DNA of 64,000 bases from an uncultured Sutterella sp. (GCA_937943605.1 CALEAW010000084.1:1-64000), one strand, 5' to 3'. Shown: positions 17,022-25,541, counted from the first letter of the stretch. Numbers and translations: made by a program. The notes: generated from the sequence alone by a model not told the origin.

Positions 17022-18254
17022 TCACTCCAAAGATGCTGGTCGGCCACTCGAATTCTCCTCTGTCTTAGGTCGCATTGCCCACAAGAAAAGCGCCAACGGC
17101 AAAAGGATAAATCCACCGACAAAAATGACGGACTTGAGCGGGAAGTACATCGCCATGGCACCCCCCATGAGTGGCCCGATCACACTACCGACTTGTTGTG
17201 CCGCATAAGAGAGACCAAAAATGCGCCCACGATCCTCAGGCGCCGTACTCATGGTGAGCACAGCGTTGATAGCAGGAAAAATGCCCGCAAACATCAAGCC
17301 CCCAATAAATCGCCACGTTGTAAAGGGCACCAACGTATCTGGTATTGCTTGGATCATGCCAAAAATTGATGTGCCAATCAGCGTGGTATATAGGGTCGGC
17401 CGATAGCCCCACTTTTGCCCGATGATGCCCCACAAGGGTGAGGCGATCACGCCTGAAATCCCAACAACCGAAAAGACGACGCCCGTCAAGAAGACAATAC
17501 GATCCATGCTCCCTTGCAGTTCACCGATATACATCGGCATGATTGGCTGCTGCAAAAGAATCGTGAGTTGAACTACGCCAGCGCAAAGCAACATACGCTG
17601 AATGACGGGAATCTTGAGTAAATTCGTTTTTTCACGTTTAACGGTCGAAGGCTCTTGCGCTTTGCGTGGCGGCTCATGAATAAAGAAGGCAATAAGAAGC
17701 GTGATGACAAAGAGCGCACCACCACCAATAAAAAAGGTCATGCGCATCGAAAACATTTCAGCGAGCACGCCACCACAAAAGGGCCCCAAAACACCACCTG
17801 CCGTCATCGCGCCTTGCATGATGCCTAGCGAAAAACCCACTTTATCTCGAGGCACTGTGCAAGCAAGAATGGCTAAACAAGCTGGCCAAAGCCCAGACGC
17901 AAACCCTTGAAAGCATCGCATAGCTAGCAACTGCCATTCGTTTTGAACAACCCCGCCCAACGTATAAGAAATGGCGAGCAAAACGGCAGCGCGCAAGGCC
18001 ATCAGCTTACGAGAACGCTTATCGGCCATTGCCCCCCAAATCGGGGCCATAACACCAGAAATCAAAAAGGAGACCGAAAAGACCAAGCCACTCCAAAAGT
18101 TAGCTCGCGAGACGTCGACGCCCAACTCTTCGATCAGGTACATCGGAAGAAACGGAATCAGCATCGTGTAGCTGAGCGACATGAGGATCGCACTCAGCGA
18201 CAAAATCACCAATGTGACCTTCCATTGGCTTTGAATGGCTTCGCTATTAGGCAC
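17022..18254 (-). CDS. MFS drug-exporter-like transporter (MdtG type)
   Basis: A 410-residue member of the major facilitator superfamily with twelve predicted hydrophobic segments. The DHA1 motif A appears as APIWGAMADKRSRK and the second-half copy as SPLWGIIGQKWGYRP; motif C as GGVLGPFCGG. Start chosen: GTG at 18254, because GGAG lies six bases upstream; an in-frame TTG at 18266 would overlap that site. Closest remembered relative is MdtG-like multidrug exporters. A strong minus-strand terminator (18343-18366) sits only about 90 bases upstream, so the gene either has its own promoter there or is read by anti-termination from the structured leader beyond. Confidence 0.85.
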   Translation of the reverse strand: MPNSEAIQSQWKVTLVILSLSAILMSLSYTMLIPFLPMYLIEELGVDVSRANFWSGLVFSVSFLISGVMAPIWGAMADKRSRKLMALRAAVLLAISYTLGGVVQNEWQLLAMRCFQGFASGLWPACLAILACTVPRDKVGFSLGIMQGAMTAGGVLGPFCGGVLAEMFSMRMTFFIGGGALFVITLLIAFFIHEPPRKAQEPSTVKREKTNLLKIPVIQRMLLCAGVVQLTILLQQPIMPMYIGELQGSMDRIVFLTGVVFSVVGISGVIASPLWGIIGQKWGYRPTLYTTLIGTSIFGMIQAIPDTLVPFTTWRFIGGLMFAGIFPAINAVLTMSTAPEDRGRIFGLSYAAQQVGSVIGPLMGGAMAMYFPLKSVIFVGGFILLPLALFLWAMRPKTEENSSGRPASLE

Positions 18255-18334
18255 CGGGGACTCCAAAACGTCTGAAAATCAAAGCAGTTTCTCGCGTTAT
18301 CTTCTCATGATAACGCCTCATCACGCGCAAAACC

Positions 18335-18366
18335 ATAAAAAAAAGGAGCGAGATCACTCGCTCCTT
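18335..18366 (-). terminator. strong minus-strand terminator upstream of the MFS gene
   Basis: Perfect ten-base stem (AAGGAGCGAG / CTCGCTCCTT) with a four-base loop and eight T on the minus strand. It would end an RNA made from the 18370-18640 region. Confidence 0.8.
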
Positions 18367-18640
18367 GAAAAAAACGGCATTCCTGCTGTAGACCATCTGC
18401 CCTACCGGTTCGGTGAGCTAAACCCAAAAAAGCTCCACGAACCACAGAAATACGTCGCTGTTTCAACCCACTCAGCCACGTCGTCTAAGCAGTCACGGTC
18501 TGCCGTAAGACGGTATCTGGTCCTTGACGCCCAAAGAACATCCCCCGATGTAAGCGTCGATACCGTCAACTGAGCAACATTTCCTGACTAACGTTACTCA
18601 GCTCGGCTGAACGAATCAACGTTCCGTTCAACTTAACAGC
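18335..18640 (-). ncRNA. candidate structured non-coding RNA or leader, identity unknown
   Basis: Within the 553-base gap no convincing protein is visible. The minus strand carries a series of well-formed stems: TGAACG/CGTTCA (near 18610-18630), CTGAGTAAC/GTTGCTCAG (near 18570-18600), and GACGGTATC/GATACCGTC (about 18509-18570) which encloses GACGC/GCGTC, and it ends at the strong terminator 18335-18366. A TAGAAT -10-like element lies just upstream near 18645. The length would be about 290 bases. It does not match what I remember of 6S, 4.5S, tmRNA, RNase P or common riboswitches. It could be a free small RNA or an attenuator for the MFS gene 80 bases downstream. Confidence 0.4.
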
Positions 18641-18819
18641 TATTCTAGTAACTTTCAAAAATTTTTCTAGTTCTTTTGGGTAACAAACTCAAAAAAGTTC
18701 ATCATTTTTTTGATTTTGATCATATAAAAGGAGCTATTTACACCCTTTCAAGGGTTTTTACCAAAGCGCTCAACTTACCTCTTAAGAGGTAGAACAAATC
18801 GTTCGAAAAATCTGAACAG

Positions 18820-19314
18820 TTAACGGCTATCAGTCCGTTCAGGAAAAAGTCGTTCAACGAGTTTGCGAATGGTTTCTTCGGGGTCTTCAAACACCCGTTT
18901 CGCTAAAAGGGTTCTTGTTCCCACGACGCCCTGACGGGAGGCGGCCACATGATAGGTTTCCCCCGTAAAGGTGTCTAAAAACGTGAGCGACATCGCATTA
19001 GGGGTTTCTAACTCGTCTCTATCGCCTCGTGCTGAAAACGTGACGAGCGCCCTACATTGATTTAATGCAGACTCATCTTGCGTCGCCAATAGCGTTGGGG
19101 TAAATCCACGATCACGAAGCATGTGGAGCAACGTTAAATCCAGGCTACCGTGACTCGTCTCTGCCGGCATCACGCAAACGTCTTTGATTTGCTGATAGGG
19201 GCTGACATATTTTGCCTGGTCTTCTTGGGTCTTTTGAGTCGAACAGCCTGAGAGCGCGAGAGCTAGTCCCGCAACGAGTCCCAGTTGGCTCACCCATATA
19301 AATCTTGAAGTCAA
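18820..19314 (-). CDS. small outer-membrane-type lipoprotein
   Basis: A 164-residue protein with a lipoprotein signal peptide and lipobox LSGC (C24 would be lipidated). The mature part has no motif I can name with certainty; it resembles small lipoproteins with a Sbal_3080-like fold (IKDVCVMPAETSHG opening, FSARGDRD block). Two further cysteines (C47, C87) could form a disulfide. It stands alone, flanked by non-coding DNA on its 3' side. Confidence 0.65.
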   Translation of the reverse strand: MTSRFIWVSQLGLVAGLALALSGCSTQKTQEDQAKYVSPYQQIKDVCVMPAETSHGSLDLTLLHMLRDRGFTPTLLATQDESALNQCRALVTFSARGDRDELETPNAMSLTFLDTFTGETYHVAASRQGVVGTRTLLAKRVFEDPEETIRKLVERLFPERTDSR

Positions 19315-19447
19315 GCTTCAACTCCTGTGATAAGGTCAATTCTTTTAGATTACACCTTTTTGCAAGTGATTTTCCGCGTACAATGCCAAGATTCATAGCC
19401 TAGTCAAAGACTAGCTCCTCTCTTGAATTTAAAGAAATGCTTTAAAC

Positions 19448-20008
19448 ATGGCTAAAAAACCTGTACACACTCAGCGCCCCATACTCTATAACCCGATCGT
19501 CACCGCGGCTTTGGCGCTTTTATTTACGCCGATCTTTGGCGCACAATTGCAAGCCCTCAACTGGGATGCGCTCGGTGAACGAGGTAACGCGCGTGCGTCT
19601 CGCCTGTGGGTTCGCATGACCGTTTGGTTGCTTGGCGCCTTTATTTTGATGCAGGGTATCTTTCGAAACGAACCCCTGATGCAGTATGGCGGCATTTATT
19701 TTCTCGTCGTCACCTGGTTAGGTTGGCTCGTATCGAGCGGCTGGAAGCAGATTGTCTATGTGCGTGATCTCTATGGCAATGACTATCCGAAGCAACGTTT
19801 AGGTCGTGTTCTCATGTTAGGCGGTGGCGGCTGGGTCATCTATTCGATGGTGTCCCTCTCGGTCGCACTTGGGCTCACGCTCGCAGGGTTTGACGGCACC
19901 ACACCGCAAGACCCTCAAAGTGAAGGGGTTGTGATTCGCGTCCCTGAAGGTAGCGACAAGGCTATTGTCGAACCGTTACCCGCGCCCACCAAACCCGCCA
20001 CAAACTAA
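19448..20008 (+). CDS. hypothetical inner-membrane protein
   Basis: A 186-residue protein with three to four hydrophobic segments (about 17-33, 53-68, 82-98, 122-146) and a soluble proline-rich C-terminal tail. Not assigned to a family. The stop is four bases before the Sel1-repeat gene, so the two are probably co-transcribed. Confidence 0.6.
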   Translation: MAKKPVHTQRPILYNPIVTAALALLFTPIFGAQLQALNWDALGERGNARASRLWVRMTVWLLGAFILMQGIFRNEPLMQYGGIYFLVVTWLGWLVSSGWKQIVYVRDLYGNDYPKQRLGRVLMLGGGGWVIYSMVSLSVALGLTLAGFDGTTPQDPQSEGVVIRVPEGSDKAIVEPLPAPTKPATN

Positions 20009-20012
20009 TCTC

Positions 20013-21068
20013 ATGCCTAAGTGCCCGGACAGTCGTTTTGCCATTCCCGCCTCCGATCGACCTGACAACTATGTGTTAGATCTCTTAGGCGGGATTGTCC
20101 GGCGTCGTCCCTTAACGGGCGAAGAAGCCCTCGCCCAACTCAATCGTCTCGAAGAAGATGCCAAACGTGGTAACCCTACCGCACAAACGGAGTTTGCCCG
20201 CTACCTTCTCACGGACGCCCCAGATAGCCGTAAAAATCGCCGTGCCTTAGCTCTTCTCAGACGCGCTGCCAAACGTAAGCTCCCTGAAGCCCTCTATTTA
20301 TTAGGTATCGTCCTTCTTCGAGGACAAGGCCTCAAAGCTGATCCCGTTGAAGGGGCTAACTATCTGCATCAAGCGGCGTTATTAGGGAGTGCGGGGGCTG
20401 CAAATGACTACGCCAAACTCTGTCGACTCGGTTATGGTCGTCAAGCCAGTGACAAAGACGCACTCTATTGGTTTCGCATCGCTGGTGCCCAAGGCCAGGT
20501 CCATGCGCAGCGTGAAGCAGGGCTCGCCTTACGTGATGGGCGTGGTAGCCCTAAAAACCTCGATGAAGCGAGCAAGTGGTTGCGCCAAGCAGCGCAAGGC
20601 CGTGATCCCGTTGCGCAATTTGAACTCGCACGCCTATATCAACGCCGTGACTGGTCACAAGCCGATCCTGTCGAAGCGCAACGTTGGCTCAACGATGCCG
20701 CCATCTCCGGGATTGTCGAAGCGCAATATCGCTTAGGGGTTTATTACTGGGCCGGTCGTGGCGGTCGAGTGGATCTACGTGAAGCCGTCCGTTGGACGTG
20801 CCGTGCCGCAGAAAACGGGAGCACCCAAGCGCTCACCACGTTGGCAGACTTCTTTTTGACCGGGAACGCTTTGCCCTTAAACCGCTTTAATGCCTATACG
20901 CTCTTGAAATGTGCAGCTCGCCGCCATGACATGAATGCGCTCATGACCCTCAAAGCCCTTGACCGTATGTTGACTGCTGCCGAGAAAAACAAAGCCACGC
21001 GTCTTGTCATGACAACCAAAAGCCCTAAAGTCCTCGTTGAAACTTTGATCCCACGTCAAAGCCGCTAA
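20013..21068 (+). CDS. Sel1-like (tetratricopeptide-type) repeat protein
   Basis: A 351-residue protein made largely of Sel1 repeats, each about 36 residues with the A-x-x-x-L-G-x-x-Y/L-x-x-G-x-G pattern: for example ALYLLGIVLLRGQGLKAD, YAKLCRLGYGRQASD, REAGLALRDGRGSPKN and AQYRLGVYYWAGRGGRVD. Such solenoids bind other proteins. No signal peptide is visible, so it is probably cytoplasmic. ATG at 20013 is preferred as it lies just after the upstream stop, but no strong ribosome-binding site is present. Confidence 0.78.
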   Translation: MPKCPDSRFAIPASDRPDNYVLDLLGGIVRRRPLTGEEALAQLNRLEEDAKRGNPTAQTEFARYLLTDAPDSRKNRRALALLRRAAKRKLPEALYLLGIVLLRGQGLKADPVEGANYLHQAALLGSAGAANDYAKLCRLGYGRQASDKDALYWFRIAGAQGQVHAQREAGLALRDGRGSPKNLDEASKWLRQAAQGRDPVAQFELARLYQRRDWSQADPVEAQRWLNDAAISGIVEAQYRLGVYYWAGRGGRVDLREAVRWTCRAAENGSTQALTTLADFFLTGNALPLNRFNAYTLLKCAARRHDMNALMTLKALDRMLTAAEKNKATRLVMTTKSPKVLVETLIPRQSR

Positions 21069-21076
21069 TCGAAGGC

Positions 21077-21118
21077 AAAAAAATGGTCAGCACCAAAACT
21101 AACCCCTGATGCTGACCA
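21077..21118 (-). terminator. minus-strand terminator facing the 21.1-21.5 kb non-coding region
   Basis: Perfect nine-base stem (TGGTCAGCA / TGCTGACCA) with a 17-base loop and seven T on the minus strand. No minus-strand gene is visible upstream, which implies a non-coding transcript. It may also serve weakly as the terminator of the Sel1 gene on the plus strand. Confidence 0.65.
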
Positions 21119-21400
21119 AACAACCAAAGGATGCGGATACTTGTTTACAACGCGTGCCCGAATCACGTCAAACTTTCGTTTGACAGTTTCATTCTGCCCC
21201 CCCTTTCCCAGTCCTAGAAGCCTCCCAAGGCACTTTACCCCGTCACATTTGGGACTTTAAGTCTCAAGATCAAAGAATAAGGCCCCCTTAACACTTTCAA
21301 ATACCCCTATCGTAGTATCGAACTTTCCCTAAGTAACCACCACAAGACTACTGCAAATTCCCAAGAGGGTTTCCACCTGTTTGTTTAAAAACAACAGATC
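21077..21400 (-). ncRNA. candidate non-coding RNA in the Sel1-HU gap
   Basis: The 722-base gap 21069-21790 holds no protein-like frame. On the minus strand a possible promoter (TTACTT, 16 bases, TACGAT near 21310-21340) is followed by G-rich sequence, a perfect hairpin GTCAAAC-GAAA-GTTTGAC with a GNRA-type loop (21167-21184), and the terminator at 21077-21118. I could not match it to a known RNA. The remaining part, 21400-21790, is AT-rich and probably contains the HU promoter. Confidence 0.35.
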
Positions 21401-21790
21401 GTTTTCACTAGGTCATTTTTGGACAATTACGATTTATCGTATCGCCTCTAACAGGGGCGTTAAGAGCACGCAACGCAGAAATCTCTATAAAATTCAATCG
21501 GTTGCGTAAATATTGTATTATTGTTACTGCTTTTAATCACGCTGAAATTGCTTATTTAATCTGTACGGCAGGGTTTTTACAAGGGTTTACCTTTGCGCGA
21601 GACATCGCTAAAATGCAATTCGATCGGATACATCAGTCTAAGTATTAGCTGTTAGAGGCGGTTTTCTAGGCTTTGCCCTTTCCTACTGATACTTGATGGT
21701 CTGTTCATTACCCTCGTTTCTTTTCTGACGTTGGTAGAGCGCATACTGAATGCCTCCCAATGACAGAGTTAAATATCTCAGGAGTTTTCA

Positions 21791-22081
21791 ATGAACCGTC
21801 TTGAACTCGTCGATCGCGTTGCCGAACGCAATGGCATCTCCAAGGCTGAAGCCGACCGCATCGTCGTTAGCGTCTTCGAAGAAATCATGTCCGCTGTGAC
21901 CGCTGGCGAATCCGTTACCCTTATCGGTTTCGGTACCTTCCGCGCTGTTGAAAGCGCTCCGCGTACGGGTCGTAACCCGTCCACCGGTCAGGCCATTAAG
22001 ATCCCGGCCGTGCGTAAGCCGAAGTTCATCGCTGGCACGTACTTCAAGGAAATCGTTAACGACTGGGAAGGCGAAGAATAA
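21791..22081 (+). CDS. hup: HU-family DNA-binding protein
   Basis: A 96-residue histone-like protein that bends and packages DNA as a dimer. The family motif GFGTFRAVESAPRTGRNPST (47-66) includes the DNA-grasping arm, and the C-terminal helix PKFIAGTYFKEIVN is present. AGGAG is positioned seven to eight bases before the ATG. Codon choice is strongly biased, as in highly expressed genes. It is monocistronic with a terminator downstream. Confidence 0.95.
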   Translation: MNRLELVDRVAERNGISKAEADRIVVSVFEEIMSAVTAGESVTLIGFGTFRAVESAPRTGRNPSTGQAIKIPAVRKPKFIAGTYFKEIVNDWEGEE

Positions 22082-22116
22082 TTTCTTCCCCGCGTTGAAC
22101 GCATAGCCAAAAAATA

Positions 22117-22152
22117 AAGGAGTGAGATCCCCGTGATTTCGCTCCTTTTTTG
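22117..22152 (+). terminator. HU gene terminator
   Basis: Stem AAAGGAGTGAGAT paired with ATTTCGCTCCTTT (with G-U pairs) and a T run, 35 bases after the stop. Confidence 0.8.
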
Positions 22153-22235
22153 TACTTTTGCCTTCATGGTGAGTTGAGCTTCAACGAAGCATCACAATTG
22201 CATAATCAATAATTGCTTAACAACGAGGAGCACCT

Positions 22236-22358
22236 ATGCGAGCTCAAACAATTCGCCAACGTTTACCAAACGACAAAGCTAGCTCAACAGGCCCTCTGAA
22301 AGAAAAAAGCAACACAAGACTCAGAACATTCGTAAAGCGCCTCAGTCCCATTCAATAA
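22236..22358 (+). CDS. possible 40-residue basic small protein
   Basis: In the 355-base gap between HU and nrdG an ATG stands five bases after a strong GAGGAG (22225-22230), preceded by a CATAAT -10-like element at 22201. The frame runs 40 codons to TAA and encodes a peptide with ten Arg/Lys and only two acidic residues (begins MRAQTIRQRLPNDK). No family is recognised. It may be a real small basic protein, a leader peptide or chance. Confidence 0.35.
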   Translation: MRAQTIRQRLPNDKASSTGPLKEKSNTRLRTFVKRLSPIQ

Positions 22359-22436
22359 AATTGAGTCATGAAGAATTTCATGCGTTACGAAAAATGGCAA
22401 TAACGTCAGTCACCTTGGGCTTACACGTCGAACAGA

Positions 22437-23177
22437 TTACGCACGGCGTACCGAGAAGGTTTTAAATTTCCCCTTCAGTGCGTCAAGTGTCTCACCACTA
22501 GGCCACGTGTCCAGCACGTTACCAAAAAGCGAGAAACATTGCCCTGGGGGTCTACGGCAGATCTGTAAGACATAGGTGTCGACCCCTCGCCGACGAAGCG
22601 CCTCACCCGTAGCCAAAAGCTGTGCCTCTGAAAAGTAGTCAGGATGCACAGTTGAACGGCACTCAAAAGCCACATCAGACGCTAACAGATAGTCTAGGCT
22701 TTGCGACCACTTCTTTGAGGCGCCAGGCACACGCACAATTTTTGTCCAATGCGCGTCGTCATCCGGGACAGCCTTCACGTCGAGCCCCACCCAATCAATA
22801 AACGGCAAAACGCTCTTGAGGCGCTCAGGGTATGAGCCGCCCGTATGAAGCCCCACTTGAAAGCCCAACTCACGCACCTCTGCGATGGCAGCCGGGAGCG
22901 CAGGATCTAAGCAAGGTTCGCCACCCGAAAACACCACGGCATCAAGTAGCCCTTGTCGACGCTTCAATAAAGCGACCAACGCCTCCCACGATGAATGTTC
23001 AAGCGTCGGATCAAAAGCACGCGACTGCATCCAGGCATTTTGACAATAAACGCATTGCCAAGGGCAGCCCTGAATAAAGGCCACAGCCGACAATTTACCG
23101 GGATAGTCGATCGTCGTAAAAGGCGTTAAGCCCGCAATGCGAATGGCACTTGCGGGCACTTCAAAAGCATGCGTCAT
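22437..23177 (-). CDS. nrdG: anaerobic ribonucleotide reductase activating enzyme (radical SAM) NrdG
   Basis: A 246-residue radical-SAM activase. The cluster motif CxxxCxxC is at C38, C42 and C45 (GCPWQCVYCQN), followed by SGGEPCLDPAL, the SAM-binding GGE motif. It generates the glycyl radical on NrdD using S-adenosylmethionine. It is the last gene of the nrdD / glycyl-radical polypeptide / nrdG operon and starts three bases after the small gene's stop. The opening IRIAGLTPFTTIDYPGKL is typical of this NrdG subgroup. Confidence 0.92.
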   Translation of the reverse strand: MTHAFEVPASAIRIAGLTPFTTIDYPGKLSAVAFIQGCPWQCVYCQNAWMQSRAFDPTLEHSSWEALVALLKRRQGLLDAVVFSGGEPCLDPALPAAIAEVRELGFQVGLHTGGSYPERLKSVLPFIDWVGLDVKAVPDDDAHWTKIVRVPGASKKWSQSLDYLLASDVAFECRSTVHPDYFSEAQLLATGEALRRRGVDTYVLQICRRPPGQCFSLFGNVLDTWPSGETLDALKGKFKTFSVRRA

Positions 23178-23180
23178 GCC

Positions 23181-23381
23181 TTAGTCGTTCTTAAGAGGCT
23201 TTTCTTCGTGTTCTGCAGCACGCTTTTCGGTAAAGCAAACGCGTTCTGCGAATTCACCTTTCTTACCCGTATTGAAGGACTGTACGGGGCGATGGTATCC
23301 CATGACACGGGTCCACACTTCACAGGGTTGACGTTCTTCGTCTTTGAGGTCGACCGCTTGGTCTTTCGTGACTTCAGTCAT
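23181..23381 (-). CDS. separate glycyl-radical polypeptide of anaerobic ribonucleotide reductase
   Basis: A 66-residue protein with the core CEVWTRVMGYHRPVQSFNTG. This equals the extreme C-terminus of class III NrdD, where the R-V-x-G-Y glycine carries the catalytic radical; here it is G28. The large NrdD encoded upstream ends at its zinc site and lacks this segment. Each has its own stop and start, the frames differ, and GGAG lies eight bases before this ATG, so it is a true separate gene and not a readthrough product. It presumably docks with NrdD in trans and is activated by NrdG, three bases downstream. Confidence 0.85.
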   Translation of the reverse strand: MTEVTKDQAVDLKDEERQPCEVWTRVMGYHRPVQSFNTGKKGEFAERVCFTEKRAAEHEEKPLKND

Positions 23382-23437
23382 GATGTGTCTCCATGCGCAT
23401 CTTGACTCAAGATGCGCGTTGTGATGGTCAATGAAAA

Positions 23438-25462
23438 TTAATCTTTTTGAGCCGCCGCACGTTTTTTGGCCATAAGTTCTGCGTCACACTTCGGGCAGAA
23501 GTCGTGGCGACCAGACAGATAACCGTGCTTGGGACAAATCGAGAAAGTGGGCGTCACCGTAATGTACGGTAAGCGGAAGCGCGTCAACGTACGACGAACC
23601 AAATCGCGACAAGCTTCAGCCGACGACACTGCTTCGTTCATATACAGGTGCAACACCGTGCCGCCCGTATACTTACGTTGCAAATCGTCCTGACGCTCAA
23701 GGGCCTCAAATGGGTCGTCCGTAAAGTTCACGGGCAACTGGGACGAATTGGTGTAGTACGGGTGCGTATCGGTCCCCGCTTGCAAGATCCCCGGGAAGCG
23801 CTTACGGTCTTCCTTCGCAAAGCGGTACGTCGTCCCTTCTGCTGGCGTAGCTTCTAGGTTATACATATGGTCCGTTTCTTCTTGGAAACGAACGAGTTGA
23901 TCACGGATGTGGTCAAGGAAACGCAAAGCAAAGGCATGACCCCAATCCGTCGTAATGTCTTCACGATCATGGGTGAAATTTCGAATCATTTCATTGATAC
24001 CATTAACCCCAATCGTCGAGAAGTGATTGCGCAGCGTCCCCAGATAGCGCTTGGTATAAGGGAAGAGTCCTTGATCGATATGGCGCTGAATGACCTTACG
24101 CTTGATTTCAAGACTTGTCTTAGCTAACTCAAGGAGATAGTCAAGGCGACGTAAGAGCCCTTCTTCGTCATCCTTAAAGAGATAACCCAAACGAGCACAG
24201 TTGACGGTCACAACCCCTAAACTCCCCGTCTGTTCTGCCGACCCGAAAAGCCCATTACCGCGTTTGAGCAATTCACGCAGATCGAGCTGCAAGCGGCAGC
24301 ACATCGAGCGAATCATATTGGGCTTCAATTCAGAATTGACGAAATTCTGGAAGTATGGCAACCCATAACGCGCCGTCATATCAAAAAGGCGTAACGCATT
24401 GGGGCTATCCCAAGCAAAGTCGGGCGTGATGTTATAGGTCGGAATTGGGAACGTGAAGACACGCCCCTTGGCATCTCCCTTCATCATTACCTCGATATAG
24501 GCCTGGTTGATCATGTCCATTTCGCGCTGCAGTTCGCCGTACGTAAAGGGCATGGTTTCGCCCCCAATAATGGGATGCTCGTCACGCAAATCTTCAGGAC
24601 ATGTCCAATCAAATGTGAGGTTCGTAAAGGGCGTCTGCGTCCCCCAGCGACTCGGCACGTTGAGGTTATAAATCAACTCCTGAATCGACTGAAGCACTTC
24701 TTCATAAGGGAGGTTATCTTTACGAATAAAGGGCGCTAAATAGGTATCAAAGCTTGAGAAAGCCTGCGCACCCGCCCATTCATTTTGCATTGTGCCTAAA
24801 AAATTCACGATTTGGCCAGTGGCAGACGTCAAGTGCTTCGGTGCGCCTGCTTCCACCTTACCGGAAACGCCATTGAGCCCTTCGGTCAAGAGCGTACGCA
24901 GCGACCAACCGGCGCAGTAGCCTGAGAGCATATCAAGGTCATGAATATGGATATCGGCTTCTCGGTGCGCGCGACCGACTTCAGGTGGGTAAATGTGGTT
25001 AAGCCAGTAGTTAGCCGTCACTTTCCCAGACACATTGAGAATCAGACCACCCAATGAGTACCCCTGATTTGCATTGGCATTCACGCGCCAGTCAAGCTGA
25101 TCGAGGTATTCGTTCATCGAGGATTCGACGTTCACCCAGCTCTGCTTTGCGTCACGGGCCTTGGTACGGCTTTCGCGATAAACGATATAAGCACGTAACG
25201 TCGTGAAGCACCCTGCTTCAAAGAGCGCATGCTCAACCGCGTCTTGCACTTGTTCGATATGAAAAGTCGGCAGATTCATCTTTTCAAGACGAGGAATCAC
25301 AAGCGTCGTTACGAGTTCTTCCGCACGCTTTTCACCAAATTCTCCCGTCGCCTTCCCGGCTCGCGTGATCGCACTGACGATCTTGGTGACATCAAAAGGT
25401 TTTACGCTGCCGTCACGCTTGAGAACATGGCACTGAGCCAACTTTTCATTCATATTCATCAC
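23438..25462 (-). CDS. nrdD: class III anaerobic ribonucleoside-triphosphate reductase, large polypeptide lacking the glycyl-radical tail
   Basis: A 674-residue oxygen-sensitive reductase that makes dNTPs from NTPs. An ATP-cone occupies residues about 11-100 (VLKRDGSVKPFDVTKIVSAI). Barrel motifs include HIHDLDMLSGYCAGWS, C288 in TFDWTCPEDL, and MCCRLQLDL. The C-terminal zinc site is C643, H646, C656, C659 (ICPKHGYLS, FCPKC). In ordinary NrdD the radical glycine segment follows directly; here translation stops 15 residues after the zinc site and the radical segment is the next gene. Two NrdR-like boxes lie just upstream. Presence of this enzyme implies anaerobic growth. Confidence 0.93.
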   Translation of the reverse strand: MMNMNEKLAQCHVLKRDGSVKPFDVTKIVSAITRAGKATGEFGEKRAEELVTTLVIPRLEKMNLPTFHIEQVQDAVEHALFEAGCFTTLRAYIVYRESRTKARDAKQSWVNVESSMNEYLDQLDWRVNANANQGYSLGGLILNVSGKVTANYWLNHIYPPEVGRAHREADIHIHDLDMLSGYCAGWSLRTLLTEGLNGVSGKVEAGAPKHLTSATGQIVNFLGTMQNEWAGAQAFSSFDTYLAPFIRKDNLPYEEVLQSIQELIYNLNVPSRWGTQTPFTNLTFDWTCPEDLRDEHPIIGGETMPFTYGELQREMDMINQAYIEVMMKGDAKGRVFTFPIPTYNITPDFAWDSPNALRLFDMTARYGLPYFQNFVNSELKPNMIRSMCCRLQLDLRELLKRGNGLFGSAEQTGSLGVVTVNCARLGYLFKDDEEGLLRRLDYLLELAKTSLEIKRKVIQRHIDQGLFPYTKRYLGTLRNHFSTIGVNGINEMIRNFTHDREDITTDWGHAFALRFLDHIRDQLVRFQEETDHMYNLEATPAEGTTYRFAKEDRKRFPGILQAGTDTHPYYTNSSQLPVNFTDDPFEALERQDDLQRKYTGGTVLHLYMNEAVSSAEACRDLVRRTLTRFRLPYITVTPTFSICPKHGYLSGRHDFCPKCDAELMAKKRAAAQKD

Positions 25463-25493
25463 AATCCTGCATGGTGGGTTGAAGGACTTGAAC

Positions 25494-25541
25494 GAACAAC
25501 ATATTGTGTTTTTATATCAAGTACGACACGATACATAGTAG
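25494..25541 (-). promoter_or_regulatory. two NrdR-like boxes upstream of nrdD
   Basis: Box 1 at 25494-25509 (GAACAACATATTGTGT) matches about 13 of 16 positions of the NrdR consensus ACACWATATATWGTGT. Box 2 at 25526-25541 (ACACGATACATAGTAG) matches about 11 of 16. Start-to-start distance is 32 bases, the three-helical-turn spacing typical of NrdR sites. NrdR represses ribonucleotide reductase genes when dATP/ATP is high. Confidence 0.6.

Noticed and set aside
18335..18640. tmRNA, RNase P RNA, 4.5S RNA, 6S RNA, or cobalamin, TPP, FMN riboswitch
   Set aside because: None of their conserved core sequences that I know is visible on either strand.
23181..25462. A simple frameshift in nrdD separating the radical domain
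   Set aside because: The downstream part has its own ATG, a GGAG site at good spacing and 56 bases of intergenic DNA; the N-terminal residues before the radical motif are not a continuation of NrdD.
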